Part shown: positions 46,468-55,812 of the stretch, in pieces
How the letters are laid out: every line of letters starts with the position of its first letter
Position numbering within the stretch: the first letter of the stretch is position 1
Assembly (NCBI GenBank): GCA_030148025.1
Contig: JASBUG010000008.1
Span: 1-64,000, forward strand
DNA from: Flavobacteriaceae bacterium
Lineage (GTDB): Bacteria; Bacteroidota; Bacteroidia; Flavobacteriales; Flavobacteriaceae
Direction of reading: 5' to 3'
DNA length: 64,000 nt
Translations under genes and position numbers: made by a program
The notes under the pieces: generated by a model
The model's input: the letters and a program-made list of their open reading frames with translations, nothing else
Told to the model about the DNA's origin: nothing
Database searches by the model: none

Positions 46468-46582
46468 ATAGTATTTATAAGTTATCATTATTAGTATTGA
46501 CTATTAAACAATACATACAACAAGTGTTTTTAAATACATTTTAAATAACGACCTTTGCAGCAAACACTAAACCTTAGTTAAA

Positions 46583-47161
46583 ATGAACCTGAGCTTTAAA
46601 GAAATTATTACTGCCTTTATGGTTTTGTTTGCCGTTATTGATATTATTGGCAATATTCCTATAATTATAGACCTACGTAAAAAAGTTGGTCATATTCAAA
46701 GTGAGAAGGCTTCCTTAATTGCAGGTGTTATCATGATCGTTTTTTTGTTTCTAGGTCAAAGCTTACTATCATTAATAGGAATTGACGTAAACTCTTTTGC
46801 GGTTGCTGGTGCCTTTATCTTATTTTTCTTAGCCTTGGAAATGATCTTGGGCATTACACTCTATAAGGACGACGAAGGAGGTGCTATTACTGCATCAGTT
46901 TTCCCTTTAGCTTTTCCATTAATTGCTGGTCCTGGGAGCTTAACAACGCTATTATCTTTAAGAGCAGAATTTAGAATAGAAAATATTATTATAGCAGTGA
47001 TCTTGAATGTTATTCTTATTTATATCGTTCTTAAAACATCTGCGAAGATCGAACGCTTTATTGGTAAGAATGGAATTAATATCATCAGAAAAGTTTTTGG
47101 AGTAATTTTACTTGCCATAGCTGTTAAACTATTTACAACAAATATTAAAGTCCTTTTATAA
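46583..47161 (+). CDS. MarC family integral membrane protein
   Basis: The 192-residue protein has six hydrophobic helices (about residues 8-28, 42-64, 68-90, 105-125, 135-155 and 168-190). It has the family features DIIGNIPIIIDL in helix 1 and AFPLIAGPGSLTT near residue 110. MarC/UPF0056 proteins are membrane proteins of uncertain function; early links to antibiotic resistance are not supported. It is followed after 2 bp by a small membrane protein and then a flavoprotein, an apparent three-gene operon. Confidence 0.85.
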   Translation: MNLSFKEIITAFMVLFAVIDIIGNIPIIIDLRKKVGHIQSEKASLIAGVIMIVFLFLGQSLLSLIGIDVNSFAVAGAFILFFLALEMILGITLYKDDEGGAITASVFPLAFPLIAGPGSLTTLLSLRAEFRIENIIIAVILNVILIYIVLKTSAKIERFIGKNGINIIRKVFGVILLAIAVKLFTTNIKVLL

Positions 47162-47163
47162 TT

Positions 47164-47367
47164 ATGAAAGCAATTACCTATGTTTTAAGCTTAATAACAT
47201 TAGTGTTTGTAATCTTCAATATAACTAAAATAGATTACAACAACCCGTTAGAAGGAGATAGTATGATAGCCGTAATAACTGTAGTTGCAGGTTTATGTGC
47301 TATTCTGCTTTTAACAATTTTACGTATTTCAAAAAAAATAGAAGCAACGGTTAAAAAGAAACGATAA
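47164..47367 (+). CDS. small two-helix membrane protein
   Basis: The 67-residue protein has two hydrophobic helices (about 4-21 and 33-54) and a basic tail (KKIEATVKKKR). Its gene lies between marC and the flavoprotein gene and shares one base with the latter (TAATG). No family is recognised. Confidence 0.6.
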   Translation: MKAITYVLSLITLVFVIFNITKIDYNNPLEGDSMIAVITVVAGLCAILLLTILRISKKIEATVKKKR

Positions 47368-47975
47368 TGCTAGATGTTTTAATTATTGGTGGTGGTGCCT
47401 CGGGTTTGTCTTGTGCTTTAGTGTTAGGTTCTGCAGTAAAAAGACCCTACGTTGCAGATAAAGACATAGCCATCATTACCCATCAAAAAACCTCTCATCT
47501 TCAAAATGCATTGTTTAATAATGTTCTTGGGTTAACTCCTGGCACTACTGGTGCTTCAATTTTGGAAAGTGGTAAAAAGCAGCTTTCTTCCCTGTATCCT
47601 CACATTAATCAAATTGCTAATGAAAAGGTCAATGCTATTGTTAAAGAAAAAGAGCATTTTAAAGTTAGCACCAACCGCAACTCCTACCTAAGCAAAATTG
47701 TAGTTATTGCTGTAGGTTATACTGATTTGATCTCTATAGATGGTTTAGAGGACTATATTGAACCGCATCCAAGAGCAGCTATTGAAAAGAATAGAATATG
47801 GCTAAAAAACACGGATCATCTTGTCACAAATAATTTGTATGTAACTGGATCTTTAGCAGGTTGGAGAAGTCAATTTGCTATGGCCAGTGGTAGCGGTGCT
47901 CATGTTGCTACAGATATTTTAACATTGTGGAATGGTGGTAAACACACCAAAGTGCATGATAAAGTAACTAGTTAG
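47367..47975 (+). CDS. short FAD-binding oxidoreductase (thioredoxin reductase-like)
   Basis: The 202-residue protein begins with an FAD-binding Rossmann motif (VLIIGGGASGLSCALVLGSA) and ends with the second FAD contact (NNLYVTGSLAGWRSQFAMAS). This is the FAD domain of the thioredoxin-reductase group, but the NADPH domain and the CxxC active site are absent; full thioredoxin reductases have about 310-330 residues. There is no sign of a frameshift, so it is probably a compact family and not a broken gene. Its start overlaps the previous stop by one base. Its stop overlaps the convergent protease gene. Confidence 0.7.
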   Translation: MLDVLIIGGGASGLSCALVLGSAVKRPYVADKDIAIITHQKTSHLQNALFNNVLGLTPGTTGASILESGKKQLSSLYPHINQIANEKVNAIVKEKEHFKVSTNRNSYLSKIVVIAVGYTDLISIDGLEDYIEPHPRAAIEKNRIWLKNTDHLVTNNLYVTGSLAGWRSQFAMASGSGAHVATDILTLWNGGKHTKVHDKVTS

Positions 47976-49564
47976 TAACTATCTTCAATAAGCTCTTTAA
48001 CCTTATCGATCATTACATCATTACTATTTACTACTTGTGTATAAGCAGCACTACCGTATAACTGTTCTGCCAGTGTTGCTTTTAAGTATAATTTCACCTC
48101 TTCATTATAGGCAACAAATGTAATTTTATAGCGAGATCGTCTATTTAAATATTCGGTAAATCTGTTTAATTGTTCATCATCAACTTCATAAGACTTGATA
48201 AACTCTTCCTGAGATATACCATCGTATACAGATCGGTCTTTATCTAAATCTTCAAATACAAAATAACTCATGATACCGCTTCCCAAAATTCTATTAATGG
48301 TAGGGTTTTCCATTTTCTTATTAATTGGCACAAAAACATCTGGAATAATTCCTCCTCCTCCGTATACAACCTTACCTTTAGGAGTTGTAAACTTTAAAGA
48401 GTCGTGAACTACAATATTATTTGCATCAGATAGCTCTCCATTATCCAATCGTTTATAATAATCATGATAGTAATCTTTATTCCCATTTTCATAAGAACGC
48501 TGTATCGATCTTCCTGTTGGCGTATAATATCTTGAAATAGTTAATCTAATGGCGCTTCCATCACCTAATGCCATTTCACGTTGCACTAAGCCTTTTCCAT
48601 ACGATCTACGTCCTACAATAGTTCCCTTATCATTATCTTGAAGTGCGCCAGCGATAATCTCGCTTGCTGATGCTGAATTTTCATTTAAAAGCACATATAC
48701 ATCGCCCGTTTCAAAATCTCCTCTACTTGTTGCAAAGCTTTTCTCGATCTTTCCTTTTTTATTTTTAGTGAACAGAATTAGCTTATCATCTTCTAAAAAC
48801 TCATCTGTGATTCTTTCTGCAATACCTAAAAACCCTCCAGGATTGTCTCTTAAATCCAGTATTAGTTTAGTAGCACCGTTCTCTTGTAGTTTGTCAAGAC
48901 CTTTTTTAAACTCTTTATAGGTCGATTCTGCAAAACGATTGATCTTTATATACCCCAAATTATCTGATAGCATATACGATGCGTCAACACTTTTAATAGG
49001 CACTTCACCTCGTCTTACCTTAAAATCTAATAATTTAGGTTCGCCACGCCTGTAAATTTTAAGATCCACCTTGGTGTTTTTTTCACCCTTTAGTCTATTG
49101 ACCACAGAGTCATTACTCCAATTTGGACCGTAAATAGAATCACCATCAGCAACAACAATTCTATCACCACCTTTTATACCAACTTTTTTACTCGGCCCTC
49201 CTTCTAAAGCTCTTATAACGGTAACGGTATCTCGATAGGTATAAAAACTAACACCAATACCCACAAAGTCACCTTTCATATTATCGGTAACCTGTTTTAG
49301 ATTTTCCTTTGGAATATAGGTAGAGTGAGGATCTAAATTATCTAAAATACTATTTACGGTTACATCAACAATACTATCGGTATTAATATCATCAACGTAT
49401 TCATGGTCGATGTAATCTATAAGCCTGTTAAGCTTATCTTTTTTTGAATTTGAGGTAAACAACCTATCTGACTTGTCAGCAAAACTCAATTTGCCACCAA
49501 TTAGAATTCCTGCTGACACAGCAATTCCTAATAATAATGGCACATATTTCTTTTTAATATTCAT
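47972..49564 (-). CDS. S41 family C-terminal processing peptidase
   Basis: The 530-residue protein has an N-terminal membrane anchor or signal (residues 8-28), a PDZ domain (about 85-170, DFVGIGVSFYTYRDTVTV) and the S41 catalytic domain. The catalytic Ser is in NENSASASEIIAGAL and the Lys in RRSYGKGLVQRE. It cleaves the C-termini of periplasmic or envelope proteins. The gene is coupled (TAATG) to the preceding deaminase gene, a pairing that may be only positional. Confidence 0.9.
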   Translation of the reverse strand: MNIKKKYVPLLLGIAVSAGILIGGKLSFADKSDRLFTSNSKKDKLNRLIDYIDHEYVDDINTDSIVDVTVNSILDNLDPHSTYIPKENLKQVTDNMKGDFVGIGVSFYTYRDTVTVIRALEGGPSKKVGIKGGDRIVVADGDSIYGPNWSNDSVVNRLKGEKNTKVDLKIYRRGEPKLLDFKVRRGEVPIKSVDASYMLSDNLGYIKINRFAESTYKEFKKGLDKLQENGATKLILDLRDNPGGFLGIAERITDEFLEDDKLILFTKNKKGKIEKSFATSRGDFETGDVYVLLNENSASASEIIAGALQDNDKGTIVGRRSYGKGLVQREMALGDGSAIRLTISRYYTPTGRSIQRSYENGNKDYYHDYYKRLDNGELSDANNIVVHDSLKFTTPKGKVVYGGGGIIPDVFVPINKKMENPTINRILGSGIMSYFVFEDLDKDRSVYDGISQEEFIKSYEVDDEQLNRFTEYLNRRSRYKITFVAYNEEVKLYLKATLAEQLYGSAAYTQVVNSNDVMIDKVKELIEDSY

Positions 49565-49992
49565 TACCCTAATTCACTAACGTGGTTTACATCTACCCCA
49601 GCCTTTTCTAAAAAACGAAGTCCTGATTCGTCTTTATAAGCTTCACTATAAACAACTCTTACTATGCCTGCTTGATGAATAAGTTTACTACATTCTTTAC
49701 AAGGAGAAAGTGTAATATATAAGGTTCCTCCTTTACACGATTGTGTTGATGAGGCTACTTTAGAAATGGCATTTGCTTCAGCATGTAATACATACCATTT
49801 TGTATAGCCTTCTTCGTCTTCACAAAAATTTTCAAATCCAGTTGGTGTACCATTATAGCCATCAGAAATGATCATTCTATCTTTAACAATAATGGCTCCT
49901 ACTTGTTTTCTTTCACAATAAGACAACTTTCCCCATTCTTTAGCCATTCTTAAGTAGGCCTTATCATATTTAAGTTGTTTTTGTTCCGGCAT
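49564..49992 (-). CDS. dCMP deaminase family protein
   Basis: This is a 142-residue zinc deaminase. The motif HAEANAIS (zinc His, catalytic Glu) lies near residue 70 and PCKECSKLI (two zinc Cys) near residue 97, with an N-terminal ERKQVGAIIVKDRMIISDGY. This is the dCMP deaminase/ComEB type, converting dCMP to dUMP for thymidylate synthesis. A TACTTTTG -7 box (50024-50017, minus strand) lies 24 bp before the ATG. The downstream protease gene overlaps by one base. Confidence 0.88.
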   Translation of the reverse strand: MPEQKQLKYDKAYLRMAKEWGKLSYCERKQVGAIIVKDRMIISDGYNGTPTGFENFCEDEEGYTKWYVLHAEANAISKVASSTQSCKGGTLYITLSPCKECSKLIHQAGIVRVVYSEAYKDESGLRFLEKAGVDVNHVSELG

Positions 49993-50107
49993 TCGTTATT
50001 TTAAAGTTTATATGTTCAAAAGTACGCATTATCCATTCATTTAATGCCACTTAAACCAGTTTGTAACGTTAAAGTTTTACCAAACTTTTATAAGAATTTC
50101 ATAAATA

Positions 50108-50698
50108 TTAAGAAAATAAATCGCTTTCTATAAGCATCGGTAATACAAGACCTACTACAATAGCCGACATGACCATCATCCAGTCACGTCTTGAAAACCT
50201 GAAAATGGTTTGACCAAAAAATCCTAGAAATAAAACCACAAAAACAATAATGATCTGAGCTATTTCAATTCCTAAGGCAAACTCAATTAAAGGCATTAGT
50301 TTTTCTTCAGATTTTCCAATAAACATTTTAAATTCCCTAGCAAAACCTAACCCATGAATTAAACCAAAGAACAAGGTAGATAAAAACAGGACACCTATTT
50401 TTTGCTCTTTAGATGTTCTACCTGCCGTAAAAATAGTATACAAAGCCATAATCAAAATGGTTAATGGTATTAAAAACTCTACCAAAACGCCATTTATACT
50501 CACTACATTATAAGCGGCTAATACTAATGACAATGTGTGTCCTAAAGTAAACATAGACACTAAAATCAATACACGTTTCCAATCTTTAAAAACATACGGT
50601 ACAGCTAGTACCGTTAAAAAAAGCACATGATCATACCCGTTGATGTCAAGTACATGATTGATTCCATATTCTACGTTAAACCAAAAATCTTCTAACAT
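50108..50698 (-). CDS. HupE/UreJ-like membrane protein
   Basis: The 196-residue protein has six or seven hydrophobic helices. It has the family features YGINHVLDINGYDHVLFL, the His-containing FTLGHTLSLVLA and GLIHGLGFARE. Known HupE/UreJ proteins are thought to carry nickel or cobalt; in Bacteroidota such proteins often have no hydrogenase or urease neighbours, and none is seen here, so the substrate is open. The ATG at 50698 is preferred over a TTG at 50722. Confidence 0.75.
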   Translation of the reverse strand: MLEDFWFNVEYGINHVLDINGYDHVLFLTVLAVPYVFKDWKRVLILVSMFTLGHTLSLVLAAYNVVSINGVLVEFLIPLTILIMALYTIFTAGRTSKEQKIGVLFLSTLFFGLIHGLGFAREFKMFIGKSEEKLMPLIEFALGIEIAQIIIVFVVLFLGFFGQTIFRFSRRDWMMVMSAIVVGLVLPMLIESDLFS

Positions 50699-50752
50699 AA
50701 TACTGTGATTTGAGAAACTCAAATCTACAAAAATTAATCAACCATTATAATA

Positions 50753-50783
50753 AAAAAGGTTGGCAATATTGCCAACCTTTTTG
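50753..50783 (-). terminator. terminator of the Hsp20 gene
   Basis: An 11-bp perfect stem (AAAGGTTGGCA / TGCCAACCTTT) with an ATAT loop is followed by T6 on the minus strand. Confidence 0.85.
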
Positions 50784-50800
50784 CAGAGGAGATTACACAG

Positions 50801-51247
50801 TTATTCAATTTCAATTTTTTTGGTTGGAGGCGTATCCAAAACCATATCTATTTTCTTTAAATTGAACTTTAACACACCATTATCGTAAGTTGCTTTTATT
50901 TCTTCTTCTTTTACGTTTTCTGGTAGTAATAATGAACGTTTAAAAGAACTATAGTTAAATTCTTTTCTGGTATAATTCTCTTTTTTATCCTCAGCTTCAC
51001 TAGATTTTTCGGCATATATATTTAAATAGCCATTATCTATAAAAATCTCAAAATCTTCCTTGGTTAAACCAGGTGCTGCAAGTTCTATTTGGTATTCCTT
51101 TTCTGTTTCCTTAATGTTCATTGCGGGCTCTTTTTGAGTAGCTTTCATCCAAAATCGATCATTAAAGAAATCGTCGTCACCAAAAAAATTTGAAAAATCT
51201 GAAGGAAACCACGGGTGACGTCTTTTGTTAAATTTTGTAAGTGTCAT
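50801..51247 (-). CDS. Hsp20/alpha-crystallin small heat-shock protein
   Basis: This is a 148-residue small heat-shock protein with an aromatic N-terminal arm (PWFPSDFSNFFGDDDFFND). The alpha-crystallin domain (about 45-140) contains KEYQIELAAPGLTKEDFEI and ends with YDNGVLKFNLKK. It is an ATP-independent holdase that keeps unfolding proteins soluble. It is a single-gene unit with its own terminator. Confidence 0.93.
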   Translation of the reverse strand: MTLTKFNKRRHPWFPSDFSNFFGDDDFFNDRFWMKATQKEPAMNIKETEKEYQIELAAPGLTKEDFEIFIDNGYLNIYAEKSSEAEDKKENYTRKEFNYSSFKRSLLLPENVKEEEIKATYDNGVLKFNLKKIDMVLDTPPTKKIEIE

Positions 51248-51356
51248 GATTTCTAATTTAAATGGTTAAACAATTACTAAACATCATAATATAATGATAA
51301 ACAAACAGTTAAAAAATGACAAAAATCAGTAACTTGAACACCAAAACTACATATCA

Positions 51357-52124
51357 ATGCCAACCAAAACTCTTTTTTCTTTCATCTTGTTTTCATTATT
51401 AAGTTTTCCTGTATTTGCACAACTGGTAAACATTGAGTCTAAACGAATGCAAACTGATTCTGTTCGATTTGTTTTAAAGAACGATTTCTCTTTTAGTTAC
51501 AACAATAACAATGGCAATTTTCTATACCGAATAGGCAACAATTTAACCACCCAATTTAAATCTAAAGACCTAAAAAAAATATACTTTGTTCTTGGTAATT
51601 ACAATTTAATACGCGCCGAAAAACAAGATTTTCAAAACACCTGGTTTGTACATTTACGTTACAACCAAAAAATCACCAATCTGTTTAGGTTTGAAGCTTT
51701 TGTGCAAAGTCAACACAATGAACTTTTAAATATTAATGCCAGAAATCTTGCTGGAGTTGGTTTGAGGTTTAAGTTGGTTTCTAGAGAACATGTGCGTTTA
51801 TATATTGGTAATGCTTACATGTATGAAGAAGAAAAAAGCGATGAATTTAATACTAAGAATTATCATCAAAGAAATAGTTCTTATTTATCAATTTCTGCAA
51901 CAATTGCCAAAAGCAATGTAAGTATTATCAATACGGTTTACTTTCAGCCAAGGTATGGTAACTTTTCCGATTTTAGGGTATTAGAACAATTTAAGCTAAA
52001 CGTCCCAATTAATAAAACTTTGAGCATGTTTACCCTATTCGATTATTATCACGACAATGAGACGCCTTCTGGGAAATCTCAGTTTTCGTCAAACATAAGT
52101 ATAGGTCTTGGGCTTAATATTTAA
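51357..52124 (+). CDS. DUF481-like outer-membrane protein
   Basis: The 255-residue protein has a signal peptide (cleavage near VFAQL) and a run of alternating hydrophobic/polar strands ending SSNISIGLGLNI, consistent with a 10-12-strand beta-barrel of the DUF481 type. The function is unknown. Its last four bases overlap the stop of the convergent nrfD-like gene; the nap operon comes from the other side, so any functional link is not indicated. Confidence 0.7.
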   Translation: MPTKTLFSFILFSLLSFPVFAQLVNIESKRMQTDSVRFVLKNDFSFSYNNNNGNFLYRIGNNLTTQFKSKDLKKIYFVLGNYNLIRAEKQDFQNTWFVHLRYNQKITNLFRFEAFVQSQHNELLNINARNLAGVGLRFKLVSREHVRLYIGNAYMYEEEKSDEFNTKNYHQRNSSYLSISATIAKSNVSIINTVYFQPRYGNFSDFRVLEQFKLNVPINKTLSMFTLFDYYHDNETPSGKSQFSSNISIGLGLNI

Positions 52125-53350
52125 TCGTTTTTGTTTTTAGAATAGCGAAGTTTACCAATTTCAATCCTAATAGCGGTTTTCGCAAGAATTGTAAACACAA
52201 ATGCACCCATAGCCCATATACCTAATGTAACACCTATTTCTATTCCGGTAGGCGTGTATTCAGCAATCTTACCGTAAGGTCCTGGAATAAATCCTGGAAC
52301 TATTAAGCCAAATCCTTTCTCTATCCAGATACCTACAAATAAAATAAAACAGGCAAAAAACAGAACTCTAAAGTTATTTCTCAACTTATGGAAGGTTAGT
52401 ATCACTGTGGCCAGAACATTTAAAACAATTGCAGTCCATATCCAAGGTAACAATGCTGTTTTACCATCTAATCCAAAGAAAAGATAATAGGCACTTTCAC
52501 TATGATGTGTTGGCGCGTAAAACTCTTTAAATAACTCTGAAATGAGCATGATTAAGTTAATTTGTGCTGCAACAGTAACAACCATCGCTATTTTCTTTAG
52601 AGTCTTATCCTCAATCTTGAATGATGTATAGGTTCTAATGATTGCCAGAACAATAATTATAAGTGCTGGTCCTGCTGCAAAAGCTGAGGCTAAAAACCTA
52701 GGACCTAATAAGGCATTATTCCAGAAAGGCCTTGCCTGTAGACCCTGATATAGGAACGCTGTTACCAAGTGAATTGCAACTGCCCAAAATACCGACAATA
52801 ATGCTCCTGGTATATATACTTTAGGGTTTGGTGTTTTTCCTTGATATCTTCTAAATAAAATATAAAAAGGAATACTAATGTTTAAAAACAAGTAACCATT
52901 TAATACTATAACATCCCAGGTGAGCATTGAATTGGGAAAATTAAACACGCCTATTCCAGGTATCATATGCCATAGTACTGAAGGACCTCCCATATCGGCA
53001 ATAACAAACGCCAAACACATTATTAGTGCTGCAACCGCTAATCCTTCACCTATTAAAACGGCTTGTTTAAAATCTATATCTTTTAGCACATATGTTGGCA
53101 TAACCAGCATAACTGCAGCGGCTGCAACTCCAACCAAAAAAGTAAAGTTTGAGATATACAATCCCCAACTCACACGGTCGGTCATACCTGTAACACTTAA
53201 TCCTTCTTCTAATTGTATTGAATAACAATACATCCCTACAAGCATTACAAAGGTTAAAACAGCCATCCAAATATGGTATTTTTTAGATCCATGAGTTATA
53301 GTATCTACACTATCTTTAACCAACCTACCAAAAACCTTAAATCTTCTCAT
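52121..53350 (-). CDS. NrfD/PsrC-type membrane quinol dehydrogenase subunit
   Basis: The 409-residue membrane protein has 9-10 helices of the NrfD/PsrC family (GLYISNFTFLVGVAAAAVML in helix 2, EGLAVAALIMCLAFVIADMG, RPFWNNALLGPRFLASAFAA). It would oxidise menaquinol in the membrane and pass electrons to the FeS subunit encoded just upstream. It is the last gene of the nap operon, 45 bp after the FeS gene. It takes the place that NapC or NapGH has in other bacteria. Confidence 0.88.
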   Translation of the reverse strand: MRRFKVFGRLVKDSVDTITHGSKKYHIWMAVLTFVMLVGMYCYSIQLEEGLSVTGMTDRVSWGLYISNFTFLVGVAAAAVMLVMPTYVLKDIDFKQAVLIGEGLAVAALIMCLAFVIADMGGPSVLWHMIPGIGVFNFPNSMLTWDVIVLNGYLFLNISIPFYILFRRYQGKTPNPKVYIPGALLSVFWAVAIHLVTAFLYQGLQARPFWNNALLGPRFLASAFAAGPALIIIVLAIIRTYTSFKIEDKTLKKIAMVVTVAAQINLIMLISELFKEFYAPTHHSESAYYLFFGLDGKTALLPWIWTAIVLNVLATVILTFHKLRNNFRVLFFACFILFVGIWIEKGFGLIVPGFIPGPYGKIAEYTPTGIEIGVTLGIWAMGAFVFTILAKTAIRIEIGKLRYSKNKND

Positions 53351-53395
53351 TTAATTAAAATTTATATCAACTGCTTTAACTAATTGTTTTGTTTA

Positions 53396-54472
53396 TTAAT
53401 CCATAAAGTACCAGAACTTTGGCTCTGTACCCAGATCTTCTTTTAATCTAAAAACCTTTTTATTTTCCAAAACCCATCTTATTGTACTGTCTGGATCCAA
53501 AAGGTTTCCAAAAATTCTTGCTCCTGTAGGACAAGCTTCAACACAGGCTGGATTTTTCCCTGCTCTAGATCTCTGAACACAAAATGTGCATTTTTCCATG
53601 ACACCTTTTTTGCGCAGGCGATTTCCTAAATAATGCTGATTTTTGTTAACCTCATCTTCAGGAACCTCAGGTTTACTCCAATTAAATCGACGACCATCAT
53701 ACGGGCAAGCAGCCATACAGTATCTACAACCTACACACCAGTCATAATCTACCACAACCAATCCGTCATCTTCCCTCCAGGTAGCTTGTACTGGACAAAC
53801 ATCAACACATGGTGGATTATCGCAATGAAAACACTGCGTTCCCATATAGAAATGTCCTTCTGCAGGTACTTCATGATAGTAATTATCATCAGCCTCATTA
53901 AAATTGAATCCTTTTCCGTCTTTCATTTCATGAATACGGATGTATTCCATTTGCGAATTTCTATCTTGATTATTTTCCTCAACACAAGCTGTTACGCAAT
54001 CCATATAGCCCTGACATTTAGAAATATTAAAGGCATAACCAAACAGCACATTTTCTTCGGCATTTTTGGATGACATGTTAAGCGTTTTGCCTGTACGTAA
54101 TTGGTAAGAGCGAACCAAACGGTCTACAGTAGCTTTCTTTTCGTCATCAGTCATCAATTTGTAGTTACCTTTAAACTGTTCTTCCCAATCAATTTGAGCC
54201 TTTTCTTTTGAGTCGTCTCCAGCAATAACACTACACGATGTACTTACTGCTCCAGCGCCAATAGCTAAACTAGCTGCCAATTGTTTAAAAGCTGTTCTAC
54301 GACTCATTTTCACATCAAACACCTGATCAAAACCATCTTTTTTTGTAGCGGCATCAAGATTGTTATGAGACTCACAACCACCTGAAGTTTTACCACAACC
54401 ACAACTTTTGTTTTGGATTGGTTTTTTATTATTTAGGTTTAATGAAAACCATTTTTTTGTGTTACTACTCAT
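53396..54472 (-). CDS. 4x[4Fe-4S] ferredoxin subunit (NrfC/PsrB-like), Tat-exported
   Basis: The 358-residue protein has four [4Fe-4S] Cys clusters: CQGYMDCVTACVEEN, CFHCDNPPCVDVCPVQ, CVGCRYCMAACPYDG and CTFCVQ...CVEACPTGA. The twin-arginine signal (SRRTAFKQLAASLAIGAGA) is not at the N-terminus but near residue 57. It is preceded by a Cys/Gly-rich stretch (SCGCGKTSGGCES), a layout like the extended Tat leader known from Bacteroidota alternative complex III proteins. It would carry electrons from the NrfD-like subunit to the cytochromes and NapA. It lies 31 bp after the tetrahaem lipoprotein gene. Confidence 0.88.
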   Translation of the reverse strand: MSSNTKKWFSLNLNNKKPIQNKSCGCGKTSGGCESHNNLDAATKKDGFDQVFDVKMSRRTAFKQLAASLAIGAGAVSTSCSVIAGDDSKEKAQIDWEEQFKGNYKLMTDDEKKATVDRLVRSYQLRTGKTLNMSSKNAEENVLFGYAFNISKCQGYMDCVTACVEENNQDRNSQMEYIRIHEMKDGKGFNFNEADDNYYHEVPAEGHFYMGTQCFHCDNPPCVDVCPVQATWREDDGLVVVDYDWCVGCRYCMAACPYDGRRFNWSKPEVPEDEVNKNQHYLGNRLRKKGVMEKCTFCVQRSRAGKNPACVEACPTGARIFGNLLDPDSTIRWVLENKKVFRLKEDLGTEPKFWYFMD

Positions 54473-54503
54473 ACCTATAATTTTTCACTATTAATTAGTG
54501 CTG

Positions 54504-55127
54504 CTATTCTCGTTCTTTTACTTTTTCTGTGTTAAATCGTGCTGGCCATCTCGATTCAAAATGAGGTTTGTGAGGGTCATGACAATTTACACAGGTCATA
54601 GATGCTCTTGGTGGTGCCCATCCTGCAATTTGTTTTCCATGTGCTCCTCCTGTCCAATCTTGAAACTGTTTGGTATGGCACTGACTACACAATTGATAAC
54701 TTTTGTTAAAGCTAATCTTGTTACCAGTTATACTTGTTAAATGATCCATATCGTCACCGTTATGACAGGTAGCACAGTTCATCGTATTAGAGTTTGCATG
54801 GTCTAATTTAATATCCCAATGTGCTCTTTGAAGCTCTTTTGATGTCATTTGGGCAACAGGTTTTGTATGACATTCTGTACACTTAAAAGATTTTATTTGA
54901 CTTTCTCTTTCAGGAATTAAAAACGTCTCACCACCTTCGGTTATCTCAATTGTGTGAATTTCGCTCAAATAGGTTTCAGACGATACAGAAACACCATTGT
55001 AAGCCTTAGATTCAGCTTTTATTTTATCTGTAATGCTATGATATTCTCCTTCATGTTTACAAGAACTTACTCCTATAACCAGAAAACAAACACTTAAGAT
55101 GTATATAATGCGATACTTCTTCATCAT
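54504..55127 (-). CDS. tetrahaem cytochrome c lipoprotein of the nap operon
   Basis: The 207-residue protein has a lipoprotein signal (lipobox VSSC, Cys near residue 23). It has four CxxCH haem sites (CTECH, CATCH, CSQCH, CVNCH) with extra His residues as possible distal ligands. It is probably anchored in the membrane facing the periplasm, relaying electrons from the NrfCD-like pair to NapB/NapA. Its start overlaps the napB-like stop by 4 bp, so it is firmly part of the operon. It is not a NapC homologue by sequence (no N-terminal NapC/NirT helix). Confidence 0.85.
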   Translation of the reverse strand: MMKKYRIIYILSVCFLVIGVSSCKHEGEYHSITDKIKAESKAYNGVSVSSETYLSEIHTIEITEGGETFLIPERESQIKSFKCTECHTKPVAQMTSKELQRAHWDIKLDHANSNTMNCATCHNGDDMDHLTSITGNKISFNKSYQLCSQCHTKQFQDWTGGAHGKQIAGWAPPRASMTCVNCHDPHKPHFESRWPARFNTEKVKERE

Positions 55128-55810
55128 TCTTTTATATTTCTTGTAAAACTTTTAATATCTTCAATCTTCACTTCACTAGGCACATGACATTGTCTACAAT
55201 TCACACGCTCTGGATGCGATACTCTTATTTCTCTAGGAGCACTTGGGCCAGCATGACATGCCAAACAGTTTTCACGTAACTGCAATTGATGTGGAATTAC
55301 AGGCGGACTCCCAGGCATGGCGTTATTATTCCCAGCACCTAAAACACGTTTTTTCTCAAAGCTATTTTGTTTGAACACAGAATTTGTTTGTTCTGGTACA
55401 TGGCATTGCCTACAATTAACCAATTCAGGATGTGGTGTCACTGGTGTATAGGCATTGAACTTTTCAACAAAACCACCATTGCTATGGCATTTTAAACAAC
55501 TGTTATCTCCCATACTTAGCTCGTCTATGACATCATGTGGAATGCTAGGTGGTGCTCCAGGAAAAGCTCTGTTCTTATAATAATTGTCTAAGGTTCGCTG
55601 ATGGTTTCTATCTATTGGAATATTTGCATAATCTAAAGCATACTGAGAACGCTGAAACACTCCTGTTTCAGATGGAATAACCAAACTTTCATTATTTGGC
55701 TCTAATGAAATATAAGCTTCTTCAAGCCCTGTTTGGTAACTATAATTCCAAACCGCAATAAAAGCAATAAAAAGAATAACAAACAGCGATATGATTCCTA
55801 ATCTTTTCAT
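55124..55810 (-). CDS. napB: NapB-type cytochrome c, tandem-duplicated tetrahaem form
   Basis: The 228-residue protein has an N-terminal anchor or signal (residues 5-24). It has four CxxCH sites in two similar halves: APPSIPH...CLKCH...PHPELVNCRQCHVP and SPPVIPH...CLACH...HPERVNCRQCHVP. Ordinary NapB is about 150 residues with two haems, and its APPxIPH-CLxCH-CxQCHVP order is exactly what is repeated here. It probably transfers electrons to NapA in the periplasm. It lies 2 bp downstream of napA. Full fusion of two NapB copies is my interpretation of the repeated motif order. Confidence 0.82.
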   Translation of the reverse strand: MKRLGIISLFVILFIAFIAVWNYSYQTGLEEAYISLEPNNESLVIPSETGVFQRSQYALDYANIPIDRNHQRTLDNYYKNRAFPGAPPSIPHDVIDELSMGDNSCLKCHSNGGFVEKFNAYTPVTPHPELVNCRQCHVPEQTNSVFKQNSFEKKRVLGAGNNNAMPGSPPVIPHQLQLRENCLACHAGPSAPREIRVSHPERVNCRQCHVPSEVKIEDIKSFTRNIKE

Positions 55811-55812
55811 GG

